NCBI RefSeq assembly: GCF_007747995.1 | Contig: NZ_CP036276.1 | Span: 2,161,001-2,225,000, forward strand | Source: Symmachiella dynata | GTDB taxonomy: Bacteria; Planctomycetota; Planctomycetia; Planctomycetales; Planctomycetaceae | DNA length: 64,000 nucleotides | Direction of reading: 5' to 3' | Translations under genes and position numbers: made by a program | The notes under the pieces: model-generated | Told to the model about the DNA's origin: nothing | Seen by the model: only the letters and a program-made list of their open reading frames with translations | Database searches by the model: none | Shown here: in pieces, positions 34,588 through 43,806 of the stretch | Layout of the letters: each line of letters opens with the position of its first letter | How positions within the stretch are numbered: position 1 is the first letter of the stretch

Positions 34588-36705
34588 TCAGCGGACTTTA
34601 CCGGCTGGTTCACTAGCCAGGACGGCGGGAACGCGCATGAGACCTACGGGTTGGCCGTTACGGCCACCGCGATAGTCAAAGCCACGGTCCTGACCATTGA
34701 GTTGCCAGCGGACTTGGAATTCGTCTGTTTCGGCATTGTAGGCGGTCTGTCCCGCGACAATGTCCGCCTGGGGGCCGGTCAAGCTGAACAGCGTGACGTA
34801 GAGTACCTGTTTGCCGTGGGTTCGCAGTTCGACCGCAATATTGGGAGTCATTTCATTTGCAGCCAAACTGGTCCAACCTTGCAGTCGCGGCGTGGTTTGT
34901 CCTTTGATGAGCTGCATCTCCAAGCCATCGCCGGGGGCCAGCGGAAGGACATTGAGCGCGGTCTCGGATTCGGGTAGCGCGGCGGAAATGCCTCGTCCGG
35001 AAATCGGGTGGAAGTTTAAGTCCGGGTCGAAGTGAAAGCATTGTGCGAAATCGTGTGACTGTGGCGAGGTGAGGCGATCGATGACCGCCAGCCATTGACC
35101 GGGGCGAAGCACCAAGATGCGGCGCTGGTATGTGTCGAAGTCCTGGGTGCGGTCGACGGCCGCTTCGACAAAATAGGCCCCATCGAACTCGCCGCCGGCC
35201 ACGATGGCCGATCCAAACGCGTCTTTGCGTTCGCGACTGTAGTCGCGTCCGTCGATTTCGACCGTGTTATGCGCTCGGGTGCTTTCGACGTATCGGCGAT
35301 GCGGGTGATCATATTTGTAGGAAAACCGCCCGCTATCGATCAACAACGTCCGTCCCAACTCCGACCACTCAAAGGTCAAATCGTCGGCGTGTTTGTGTGT
35401 TCCCGAATGAAACGCGGCGGAGAAATGCAGATAGGAGGCTTCCCGCCAGGGGCGATGGTCCCAGGCATCGCGAAACATGGCGTAGCCCGACTTGGGAAAG
35501 ATGCGATAGTTTTCCGCCGGCGGAACGCCCTGGGTTCCCTGGCTGATGAGGTATTGCAGTTGAGGGTCATCGGGATACAGGATGCGGTCGACGGTCGGTG
35601 TGCGGTCACTGTCGCCGGCGCGGCATAGATCGCCGTTGGGGTGTGACATCCAGACAATGTTTTTTCTGGCGCGGTGGAATAGGTCCAGCAGATTCTGATC
35701 CTCGATCAAATCTTGCTCTTCCAACAAGCCGAGCGTATTGACCAAGGCGAGATGATAAAACGGCGAATGTTCGCGGTGGATGCCTTCTTCGGTGAAATGC
35801 TCGTGAAGCATTTTTTGAAGTCCGGCATTGGCGAACCGATGGAACTCACCAGCGCCATTGAGTTGTGGAACCGCTTTGGCCATGGCGAGTAAACCGACCA
35901 ATTGATAAAACCCGTGATTGGTCGTCCAGGTGATTTGCTCGGGGTCAATTAATTTCAGCCCATGCAGCCGCGCAGCAATGAATAATTCCAGCAGACGGTT
36001 GTCGTCGAGCAGGTTTTTGCGAAGGTTGGCGTCGATGAGTTTGCCCAAAAAAGCGGCGCGGCGTCCGATGGCCATATCGTACCAAGCGAGCGGATTTTCG
36101 GATTCGTTGAGGACGTGCTGTTCGATCCAGTCGAGGGCGATTCGATTGGCCATGACCAGGTAGTGGTCGCGGCCGGTTTGGTCGTAGGCCAGTAGCAACG
36201 GCTCAAGAGGATGCCAAGAGTTCAACCACATCCGCCAACTCGTGTCGTGATGCGGATCAGCGGCCCAATCCATGGGCGTTGCCAGTGAGTACGGCGCCCG
36301 TCGCCCGATTTTCCAACCTTCGCGGATCGTGCGGTCGGCGACTCTCACGATTTTCTGGGGGGACATCCGTGACAAGCCATGCGGCAACACCGGCCGTTCC
36401 GGGTGCTGGGCCTGGATTTGGCGGATTTCAGTGAGCGCTGCACTCCAGTCGTGTTGAGCAACCGCGTCGCCTACGGGCGGGCGTTGTGGCTGCGCGGTCT
36501 CTAGTAATTTGCGCAGCGCGTCGGTCTGTATTGTGGGGGATGTCGCGGTGATGTCGCGGGGGAGGCGTTTGGCAAACTCGGCGAATCTTTGCGCAGCGTT
36601 GGCTTTGTCATTGGTCTGCCGGGACAGAAAAATGATGACGAATACGCCAACGATCATCACCGTCACAGCGGCTACGGTTCGATAACGACGGATGCATCCT
36701 TGCAT
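34588..36705 (-). CDS. Heparinase II/III-like polysaccharide lyase, copy 1
   Basis: The start is set at ATG 36705 (MQGCIRRYRTVAAVTVMIVG), with AGGA 9 nt upstream; a GTG at 36729 gives a longer form. The 705-residue protein has an N-terminal TM or signal anchor, an alpha/alpha-toroid and a heparinase II/III beta-sandwich. Motifs in order: TTNHGFYQLVGLL near residue 263, EHSPFYHLALV near 313, HSGTHKHADDLTFEW near 435, and AHNTVEIDG near 478. Such enzymes cleave uronic-acid-containing polymers by beta-elimination. It is the last of three tandem paralogs and is 30 bp after copy 2. Confidence 0.9.
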   Translation of the reverse strand: MQGCIRRYRTVAAVTVMIVGVFVIIFLSRQTNDKANAAQRFAEFAKRLPRDITATSPTIQTDALRKLLETAQPQRPPVGDAVAQHDWSAALTEIRQIQAQHPERPVLPHGLSRMSPQKIVRVADRTIREGWKIGRRAPYSLATPMDWAADPHHDTSWRMWLNSWHPLEPLLLAYDQTGRDHYLVMANRIALDWIEQHVLNESENPLAWYDMAIGRRAAFLGKLIDANLRKNLLDDNRLLELFIAARLHGLKLIDPEQITWTTNHGFYQLVGLLAMAKAVPQLNGAGEFHRFANAGLQKMLHEHFTEEGIHREHSPFYHLALVNTLGLLEEQDLIEDQNLLDLFHRARKNIVWMSHPNGDLCRAGDSDRTPTVDRILYPDDPQLQYLISQGTQGVPPAENYRIFPKSGYAMFRDAWDHRPWREASYLHFSAAFHSGTHKHADDLTFEWSELGRTLLIDSGRFSYKYDHPHRRYVESTRAHNTVEIDGRDYSRERKDAFGSAIVAGGEFDGAYFVEAAVDRTQDFDTYQRRILVLRPGQWLAVIDRLTSPQSHDFAQCFHFDPDLNFHPISGRGISAALPESETALNVLPLAPGDGLEMQLIKGQTTPRLQGWTSLAANEMTPNIAVELRTHGKQVLYVTLFSLTGPQADIVAGQTAYNAETDEFQVRWQLNGQDRGFDYRGGRNGQPVGLMRVPAVLASEPAGKVR

Positions 36706-36734
36706 GTTGGTCGATCCTGATTGCGTCACATACG

Positions 36735-38861
36735 TTAGCGTGTGGTTGCGCCTGGTTTTTCGGCGGTCATGGCTGGGGGGCTGAGGAGTTTGAGCGAAAT
36801 ACCTGATTCGCCTTCGTGCAAATCAAAACCCTGGAACGCTCCGTTTGCCTGCCAGCGGACTTGGAGGTTGTGCGGATCTTGATCATCGGGGAGCTGAACA
36901 GGCTGTAGATTCGCCTGCGGCCCGGTCAGCGCGAGTACGGTGATATACCGCACGTCGTTGCCGCTTGTGCGGAGCTCCAGGGCGTAGTTGGGGGTCATAC
37001 GGTTGGCGGCCAGACTGGTCCAGCCTTGCATCCGCGGTTCGGTTTGGCCGCGGATCAGCGTGGCAGTCACCGCATCGCTGGGGGAAAGTGAAAGCACGTT
37101 GAGCACGGTCTTGCTGTTTGGCAAACGCGCGGCAACGCCTCCGGGGGAGGTGTGATGAAACATCAGTTCCGGGCCGAAGTGAAAACATTGCGCGAAATCG
37201 TGTGACTCTGGCGACGTGAGATGGTCGATGACGACCAACCAACGACCGGGGTGAAACACGAGGGTGCGTTTGTGGTGAGTTTTAAAGAATCGCGTGCGAT
37301 TGACTTCGGCGGTGACGAAGTAGGCCCCATCGCTTTCGCCGCCTGCGACGATCGCTGAGCCAAAGGCATCGTTTGTATAACGGCTGAAATTCCGGCCGTC
37401 GATTTCCACCGTATTGTGGGCCCGCGTGCTTTCAACGTATTGACGATTTGGATGATCGTATTTGTAGGAATAGCGACCACTGTCAATCAGTAGGCTGCGG
37501 CCCTGTTCGGACCATTCGAAGGTAAAATCATCGGCATGTTTGTGCGTCCGAGAATGAAAGGCGGCAGAGAAAAATAGATAGGGGGCTTCGCGCCAGGGCC
37601 GGTGCTCCCAAGACCCGCGGAAGACGGCGTATCCCGACTCCTTGAAGATCTGGTGATTGGTTGGCGGTTGGGTTCCTGATTTCCCTTTACTGAGGACGTA
37701 TTGCAACTGGGGATCGTCTGCATACATGATGCGCGCGGCAGCTTGGGTTTGGTCGCCGTCCCCGGCGCGAATCAAGTCGCCATGGGGATGGCACATCCAA
37801 ACTATGTTGCGTCTGGCGAGTTGGAATAATTTTAATGTCTCGTCATCGTCGATCAGCCCGCGTTCGATGAGCAAGCCGAGCGTATTGATTAAGGCGACGT
37901 GATAAAACGGCGAGTGTTCGAGGTGTATGCCTTCATCGCTGAAATGCTGGCTGATCAGTTTGCACAGCCCTTGTTTGGCAAACGGCTTGAATTCTTGCAC
38001 GCCACTTAATTCGGGCGTCGACATGCCCAGCGAGAGGAGTCCGACCAGTTGATAAATTCCGTGATTGGAATGCCAGGCGATTTTGTCCTCGCCGTGCAAT
38101 TCGGTAGCGTGTCGGCGGGCGGCTGTGAACAGTAGCAATAAACGTTCGTTGCTCAACACATCGGTGCGGAGGTTGGCATCGATCAGTTTTCCTAATAACA
38201 ACGCACGGCGGCCGATGGCCATGTCGTACCAAGTGAAAGCATTGCTGTTCTCTGCGACGATGTGTTGGTCGATCCAATCCAGAGCGATGCCGTTGGCGAA
38301 TTTCAGATAGCGCTTGTCGCCCGATTCGTCATAGGCGGCTAAAATCGGTTCGAGAACGCGCCAGGCGTTGAGCCACATCCGCCAGCCCCGGTCGTTGTGC
38401 GGGTTTGCGGCCCAGTCGATGGGTATGGCGACGGGGTAGGGCTCACGTTTGCCGAATCGCCATCCGCCTTGAATCACGCCGTCGGCGACGGTGATGATTT
38501 TTTCCGGGTCTCTCGGAGCCAGTCCGTGTGGAAAAACGGGTCGCTCCGGCGCCTGTTGGTGTAATTCCCGAATCCGCGCAACGGCTGCATCCAGTCCGTC
38601 ACGCTCGGCGATTTCAACAATCTCTTGCAGGGGAGGCTGTGTCGTATCGAGTACTTGGGACAATTGTTTGGCGAGAACCTGATTGGGTGTTTCCGTTTTG
38701 TCCGCGGATTTTGATGCGGCAGTATCGCGTCCCTGGGTGGTCGCCGGAACCTCACCGCTGGTCTGGTTGTGGACAAAGAAAACAACAGCGCCAACCAAAA
38801 CGGCCAGTCTTGCTATTGCGAGGCTGTTGAGTGTGTTGTGTTGAGTGATGCGCTTGGACAT
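36735..38861 (-). CDS. Heparinase II/III-like polysaccharide lyase, copy 2
   Basis: 708 residues from ATG 38861 (MSKRITQHNTLNSLAIARL). A TTG at 38918 that overlaps the previous stop by four bases would add 19 residues; neither has a good ribosome binding site. A signal-anchor helix (LAVLVGAVVFFVHN) comes first. The catalytic blocks are HSNHGIYQLVGLL, EHSPFYHVALI, HSRTHKHADDFTFEW and AHNTVEIDG, as in copies 1 and 3. It is close in sequence to copy 1 and less so to copy 3. It acts presumably in the periplasm or outside the cell. Confidence 0.9.
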   Translation of the reverse strand: MSKRITQHNTLNSLAIARLAVLVGAVVFFVHNQTSGEVPATTQGRDTAASKSADKTETPNQVLAKQLSQVLDTTQPPLQEIVEIAERDGLDAAVARIRELHQQAPERPVFPHGLAPRDPEKIITVADGVIQGGWRFGKREPYPVAIPIDWAANPHNDRGWRMWLNAWRVLEPILAAYDESGDKRYLKFANGIALDWIDQHIVAENSNAFTWYDMAIGRRALLLGKLIDANLRTDVLSNERLLLLFTAARRHATELHGEDKIAWHSNHGIYQLVGLLSLGMSTPELSGVQEFKPFAKQGLCKLISQHFSDEGIHLEHSPFYHVALINTLGLLIERGLIDDDETLKLFQLARRNIVWMCHPHGDLIRAGDGDQTQAAARIMYADDPQLQYVLSKGKSGTQPPTNHQIFKESGYAVFRGSWEHRPWREAPYLFFSAAFHSRTHKHADDFTFEWSEQGRSLLIDSGRYSYKYDHPNRQYVESTRAHNTVEIDGRNFSRYTNDAFGSAIVAGGESDGAYFVTAEVNRTRFFKTHHKRTLVFHPGRWLVVIDHLTSPESHDFAQCFHFGPELMFHHTSPGGVAARLPNSKTVLNVLSLSPSDAVTATLIRGQTEPRMQGWTSLAANRMTPNYALELRTSGNDVRYITVLALTGPQANLQPVQLPDDQDPHNLQVRWQANGAFQGFDLHEGESGISLKLLSPPAMTAEKPGATTR

Positions 38862-38914
38862 GACCGTCAGTTCTTTACGAGGGACTACTGGTGGCGGCGT
38901 TTTGCGTGCGGCGT

Positions 38915-41074
38915 TCAACGTACAATGGCGCCAGGCGCCCGGTTGGCTAGGGGAGGGCGGCTGAGCAGCGTCAGTTTTCCACCCGACTTCAAACGGCGAA
39001 AATCAAAGCCCGCTTCGCCATCGGGCAATTGCCAGCGGACGTGGATCGTGTCGGTTTTTTCGTGCAGCTGTGTGTTTCCCGGACGGAGATTGGCGCGGGG
39101 ATCGCCCAGCCAGAGCAGCGTGATAAAAGTTGCGTTGCGTCCGCGAGTCGTGAAGCCGGCGGCGTGATTCGGGATTAGTTCGCCGTAGTCCAAACTCGTC
39201 CAGCCCTGCAGACGTGGTTGGTGCTGACCGCGTATAAGGGTTTGCCGGAGCGTGGATTGACCGTACAGGGGGATAACTTGGAGTGACTTGTCTTGGACCG
39301 TTAATGGGGCAGTAAAACCAGTGGAGGCTTCGCTGACCTTTAGCTCGGGAGCGAAGTGGAACCATTGCGTGAACTGATGGGAATCGGGCGAGCGAAGTTG
39401 ATCGATCACTGCCAACCACTGCCCCGGTTGAAAAACGAGTATGCGGCGATGCTTGGTCTTGAAGAAACGTTTGCGGTCGACCTCGGCCTCGACAAAGTAG
39501 GCGCCGTCGGCGGTTCCGCCCGCGGTGATCGCCGAACCGAACGCATCGAGCCGATAACGGCTGAAGTCCTGGCCATCGATTTCCACAGTGTTGTGCGCGC
39601 GGGTGCTCATGACATATTGCCGCTGCGGGGATTTTTTGTCGTAGCGAAATTTCCCGCTATCGATGAGCAGTTCCTGCCCTAAGTCAGCCCACTCAAACGT
39701 GAAGTCGTCCGCTTGTTTGTGGGTCCGACTATGAAAACCGGCAGCAAAGAACAGATAGGAACCGTCCGTGTGTGGCGTTTGTTGCCAGTCGCTGCGAAAG
39801 GTGGCGTAACCTGATTTTTGATAAATCTGAAACGCTGTCTCGGGAGGCACGCCCCGTTGGCCGTGGCTGAGCACGAACTCGAGTTGCGGCGAGAGCGGGA
39901 AGAGGATCCGCTCGGCGGCTTGATTGGTATCGCCGTCACCGACGCGTGAAAGGTTTCCGTTGGGGTGCACGTAACTGATGATGTTGGCGCTGGCGGACGT
40001 AAATAGCTTTTGCAGCTGGGCATCGGCCATCAATCCGGTCTCCAGCAGATGCCAAAGGAAGTTTACGAGTTCAACGTGGTAGACCGGCGAATGTTCTTTG
40101 TGGATGCCTTCGGCGGTGAAATGTTTGTTGAAGAGTTTTTTGAGGCTTGTTTGTGCAAATGTGTGGCCGGCTGTCGCTCCGGACAATTCAGGAACAGCGC
40201 GAGTCAATGCGAGCAAGCCGGCGAGTTGCGCTAAGCCGTGGTTGCTGTGCCAGGCAATTTGCGATGCATCGGAGAGGTATTGCACATGGATGCGGGCGGC
40301 AACGAGCAGTTGGATTAGGTCAGCGTCTGTTATTTGAACGGCTGGATCGCCTAAGGCTGCATCGAGGATTTTTGCCAATTGCGCCGCACGGCGACCGGCG
40401 GCCATGTCGTACCAGGCAAAATTATGTTGTTTCGCATCGGTAATATGTTGTCGAGCCCAGTCGACGGCGATGCGTACAGGAAAGGCGAGGTAAGCGGGAT
40501 CGTTTTTGCGTTCGTACAACAACAGGTGCGGATCGAGAAAATGCCAGGCATTCAGCTGGAACCGCCATCCGCGATCATGAAACGGGTCGGCTTGCCAGTG
40601 AATGGGAAAGGACAGCGCGTACGGTGGATACTCTTTGAATGAGAAACCGTGTGCCACGCAAGCGGTTGCCAGGGTGTCGAGATGTTCAGTCGAATCGTTG
40701 AGCGTCTCTTGCGGGAAGACTTGAAGAAAACGTTGCCGCGGTCGTTGGCGATGCCGTGCGCGGAGTTGGTCCAATGCGGCGGCGACGCGATTCAAATCCG
40801 TTGCGCGAAAGATTGGTGCCAAATCTTTATTTTGAGTGTCGAGGACGTGATGCAACAGCCGTGCATTAGCGCGGTCGGCGGGGCCGGCTTTTACGATCCG
40901 GCGGTAGGACGCGAGTTCGTCGGCGACAATGGCGGGCGGATTCTCAGCGGCGACCGCTTCTTGAACGAAGTGCCCAGGTGTTGCCGGCAGCGGCACAATG
41001 ATCCATGCCGCCATCAGCAGCAGGAGAGCGCAATCGCGGCTGGACCTGCTCGAGATGTTAGAAATGGCAATCAA
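38915..41074 (-). CDS. Heparinase II/III-like polysaccharide lyase, copy 3
   Basis: 719 residues; the start is TTG 41074 (MIAISNISSRSSRDCALLLL), chosen because the next codons form a signal segment; the strongest alternative is the Met at residue 21. Motif blocks: HSNHGLAQLAGLL, EHSPVYHVELV, HSRTHKQADDFTFEW and AHNTVEIDG. The conserved HxHxD becomes HKQAD, where copies 1 and 2 have HKHAD, a substitution in the metal/active-site strand worth checking. It starts only 3 bp after the methyltransferase stop codon, so translation is probably coupled. Confidence 0.88.
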   Translation of the reverse strand: MIAISNISSRSSRDCALLLLMAAWIIVPLPATPGHFVQEAVAAENPPAIVADELASYRRIVKAGPADRANARLLHHVLDTQNKDLAPIFRATDLNRVAAALDQLRARHRQRPRQRFLQVFPQETLNDSTEHLDTLATACVAHGFSFKEYPPYALSFPIHWQADPFHDRGWRFQLNAWHFLDPHLLLYERKNDPAYLAFPVRIAVDWARQHITDAKQHNFAWYDMAAGRRAAQLAKILDAALGDPAVQITDADLIQLLVAARIHVQYLSDASQIAWHSNHGLAQLAGLLALTRAVPELSGATAGHTFAQTSLKKLFNKHFTAEGIHKEHSPVYHVELVNFLWHLLETGLMADAQLQKLFTSASANIISYVHPNGNLSRVGDGDTNQAAERILFPLSPQLEFVLSHGQRGVPPETAFQIYQKSGYATFRSDWQQTPHTDGSYLFFAAGFHSRTHKQADDFTFEWADLGQELLIDSGKFRYDKKSPQRQYVMSTRAHNTVEIDGQDFSRYRLDAFGSAITAGGTADGAYFVEAEVDRKRFFKTKHRRILVFQPGQWLAVIDQLRSPDSHQFTQWFHFAPELKVSEASTGFTAPLTVQDKSLQVIPLYGQSTLRQTLIRGQHQPRLQGWTSLDYGELIPNHAAGFTTRGRNATFITLLWLGDPRANLRPGNTQLHEKTDTIHVRWQLPDGEAGFDFRRLKSGGKLTLLSRPPLANRAPGAIVR

Positions 41075-41077
41075 CGT

Positions 41078-42154
41078 CTATTGTGATTTCGGAGGATATT
41101 TGGCGGAGAGTTTGCTGCCGCGAAGTGTGTGAGCGACGTGGCGGAGCAAGCGATAGGTCTTACCAACGGCACGATAGAAGGGGGAGTTCAGTAGGTCGAG
41201 GACCTCTTGAGCGGTCGTTTCGTCCATGGGACGGGACATCGGAAGTCGCTCCGCTGTCGCGCGCAAGAAGGCATCGTTGTGTTTGATTTCTTTGGTCGAG
41301 GTCGGCGCGTCAGATTTTGTGGGTGTGTGTTTATTCAAAATGACGTCGAAAAATTCCGTGGTCAGATCAAACTTGGGATAGCGCGACAACAGGTCGTTGA
41401 AGCGATCATAGAGAGTCTGGTCCAGGGGCCGCTGCGTGAGGTGCTCCCAAATGACGGTGAAACCTAACATCTCGAAGTAGTGCAGATATTGCGCGTAGGT
41501 GAGTGTATTGACCCAAGCGGGGCCTAATGGCTCTTGTCCCAACTGTTCGTAGAATTCGTAGAAGACCGAATCATCGAACAACAGGTGCGACCAAGGGAAA
41601 AAGACTTCGCGGTAGCGGTGCGAGGCGGTCGCGCCGCGGTGCAGGTTGGCCCGTAGATAGAATTTCCCACCGTCGACGAGCAGGTCACGGCAGGTTTGCA
41701 GGAGTGTATACGGGTGCTGGACGTGCTCCCAGACGACCAGCGAGACGATTCGGTCGAATGACTCGGGAGCTAAGTCGTGTCCTTCAGAGATGTCGGCATT
41801 GATGTACCGCAGGTTTTCACAGTCGAGATCTTTCCACGCACTTCGCACCTCAATGTCGACCCCGACGACGTCGCATTCATATTCCGTTGCGAGCACGTGC
41901 GAAAGGTACCCGTGGCCGCAGCCGACTTCTAAAACGCGTTGTCCCCGCATGCCGATCCGTTTATCGAGCTTTTCCGCCCAACGCCGGGCGCCATCTAATC
42001 GCGAAGAATCGGCCTTGGGCCGCGGCGCGGGGATGATTGGTTTGTCCTTGTATTCTTCATTGAGCTGTTGAAACAGTTCGAGGTTGAACTGTCGGATGCC
42101 CGGCTGGGGATTGAAGTTCCGCCCGATCGTTTGTTGCTCGGCCACAGCTGTCAT
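41078..42154 (-). CDS. Class I SAM-dependent methyltransferase
   Basis: The start is ATG 42154 (MTAVAEQQTIGRNFNPQPGI), with AAGGGA 9 nt upstream. 358 residues. The SAM-binding motif is VLEVGCGHGYLSHVL (about residues 79-93), followed by VVGVDIE and SFDRIVSLVVWEHVQHP. The context (first gene of the lyase unit, divergent from wecB) suggests it modifies a sugar or polymer, but the substrate is not visible. Confidence 0.88.
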   Translation of the reverse strand: MTAVAEQQTIGRNFNPQPGIRQFNLELFQQLNEEYKDKPIIPAPRPKADSSRLDGARRWAEKLDKRIGMRGQRVLEVGCGHGYLSHVLATEYECDVVGVDIEVRSAWKDLDCENLRYINADISEGHDLAPESFDRIVSLVVWEHVQHPYTLLQTCRDLLVDGGKFYLRANLHRGATASHRYREVFFPWSHLLFDDSVFYEFYEQLGQEPLGPAWVNTLTYAQYLHYFEMLGFTVIWEHLTQRPLDQTLYDRFNDLLSRYPKFDLTTEFFDVILNKHTPTKSDAPTSTKEIKHNDAFLRATAERLPMSRPMDETTAQEVLDLLNSPFYRAVGKTYRLLRHVAHTLRGSKLSAKYPPKSQ

Positions 42155-42576
42155 TCTGAGATTCCCTTTAGGTTCGCAGAGCCGCCGAGAGGCAGCACTG
42201 GGTGGTATGCGGCACGGTGACAAGGCATTTCGTGCGGTCCGGCCAATGGAAAAACCGAATCCGCAGTGCGGAGTCGCCATTCGCCGGCAAAATGAGCAAA
42301 AAACGGCGGCGGAGTATGCCAGCGACCCCGTTTTGAGTCAATCCCGCTTAGGTTGGCGCGGTGGTTTTATGCGGGGACTCGTTATTTCAAATCTGGCCTT
42401 GCCTTGATTCAACAACCCGTATAAATTCCCCGCCGCTTTATCTTGGATTGACGACCGGTTCAACGCATGGATGGGTTGAGATTAACTGCCGGTCGCCGGG
42501 ATCGAAGCGTCCACATCGCAAAAAAACTAATTTCGCGTGCTCATGCACGAGGTCCTTAAGGGGAAGGGATGCCTCT
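42155..42576. other. Divergent promoter region between lyase and export units
   Basis: 422 bp without a gene. A possible plus-strand promoter has TTGCCT (42399-42404), a 15-bp spacer, TATAAA (42420-42425). AAGGGGAAGGG lies at 42558-42568 before the wecB start. The region is the likely control point of both halves of the polysaccharide locus. Confidence 0.4.
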
Positions 42577-43731
42577 TTGAACCGTCTTCGCCCACTGCTT
42601 ATCGTCGGGACGCGCCCCGAAGCCATCAAGATGAGTCCCGTCATTAAGGAGTGTCGGGATCGCCCCCGCGAAATCGATGCGATCGTCTGTTCCACCGGAC
42701 AGCATCGTGAAATGCTCCAACAGGTGGCAGACTACTTTGAAATCAAAATTGATCTCGACCTGGGATTGATGCGGCCCAATCAAACGTTGGCCGGATTAAC
42801 AGCGCGGTGTCTGACCGGGCTGGAAGATGCGATCAACAAATACAATCCCGACTGCGTGGTCGCTCAGGGCGATACCACAACGGTGATGGCGGCCTCCTTA
42901 GCGGCGTTTTATCACCGGATTCCCTTTGTGCATGTTGAAGCTGGTCTACGGACGGGCGATCTTCAAGCGCCGTGGCCGGAAGAGATGAACCGCCGCGTGG
43001 CGGGGATTGTCGCCGATTTGCATTGTGCCCCCACGCAGCGTGCCGCCGATGCTCTGTTGAGCGAAGGGACGCGGCCTGACATTGTGCAGGTGAGTGGAAA
43101 CACAGTCATCGACGCTTTGTTGTGGACCGTCGCTCGCGAGCGCAACAACGCCGAGCAATGGGAAGAGAAATACGCATTTTTACAAGACCGGCGAATGGTG
43201 CTGATCACCGGTCATCGTCGCGAAAACTTTGGCGGCGGATTTGAAAACATTTGCCAAGCGATCTCGACCTTGGCGGCTGATTTCCCTGAGACGGATTTCG
43301 TTTATCCGGTGCACTTAAACCCCAACGTCCAGGCTCCCGTTAAGAGCGTACTGGGCGCGCTGAGCAATGTGCATCTGGTGGCACCGGCGCCGTATCCCGA
43401 GTTTGTGTGGTTGATGGATCGTTCGTCCGTCATCTTGACCGACTCCGGCGGCGTGCAGGAGGAAGCTCCTTCGCTGAAGAAACCGGTGTTGGTGATGCGG
43501 GATACGACCGAACGTCCCGAAGCTGTCGAAAGCGGCGCTGTGGAACTGGTGGGAACATCGATCGAAGCGATTACGCAGGGTGTCTCCACACTGCTGTCCG
43601 ATGCTGCGGAGTATTCCAAACGGCAGATCGATGACAACCCGTATGGCGATGGGCGGGCGGCGCGGCGGATTGTGGACGGCATGCTGGCCATGTCGTGGCA
43701 ATCGACACAAACACTGCGACGGGCAGGTTAA
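42577..43731 (+). CDS. wecB: UDP-N-acetylglucosamine 2-epimerase (non-hydrolysing)
   Basis: Interconverts UDP-GlcNAc and UDP-ManNAc in the cytoplasm. The start is TTG at 42577, preceded by AAGGGGAAGGG at 42558-42568; from here the protein is 384 residues, the usual size, and starts at the fold (NRLRPLLIVGTRPEAIKMSP). The conserved blocks are STGQHREML, HVEAGLRTGD (119-128), PEEMNR (134-139) and TDSGGVQEEAP. Upstream in-frame sequence has no family similarity. It pairs with wecC 75 bp downstream. Confidence 0.94.
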   Translation: MNRLRPLLIVGTRPEAIKMSPVIKECRDRPREIDAIVCSTGQHREMLQQVADYFEIKIDLDLGLMRPNQTLAGLTARCLTGLEDAINKYNPDCVVAQGDTTTVMAASLAAFYHRIPFVHVEAGLRTGDLQAPWPEEMNRRVAGIVADLHCAPTQRAADALLSEGTRPDIVQVSGNTVIDALLWTVARERNNAEQWEEKYAFLQDRRMVLITGHRRENFGGGFENICQAISTLAADFPETDFVYPVHLNPNVQAPVKSVLGALSNVHLVAPAPYPEFVWLMDRSSVILTDSGGVQEEAPSLKKPVLVMRDTTERPEAVESGAVELVGTSIEAITQGVSTLLSDAAEYSKRQIDDNPYGDGRAARRIVDGMLAMSWQSTQTLRRAG

Positions 43732-43806
43732 TAAAAGGTACGATCGACCATTGACGACAACTCGTGTCAAAAACTTTATACACCTCCGACTGAATGAGGG
43801 AATTTC

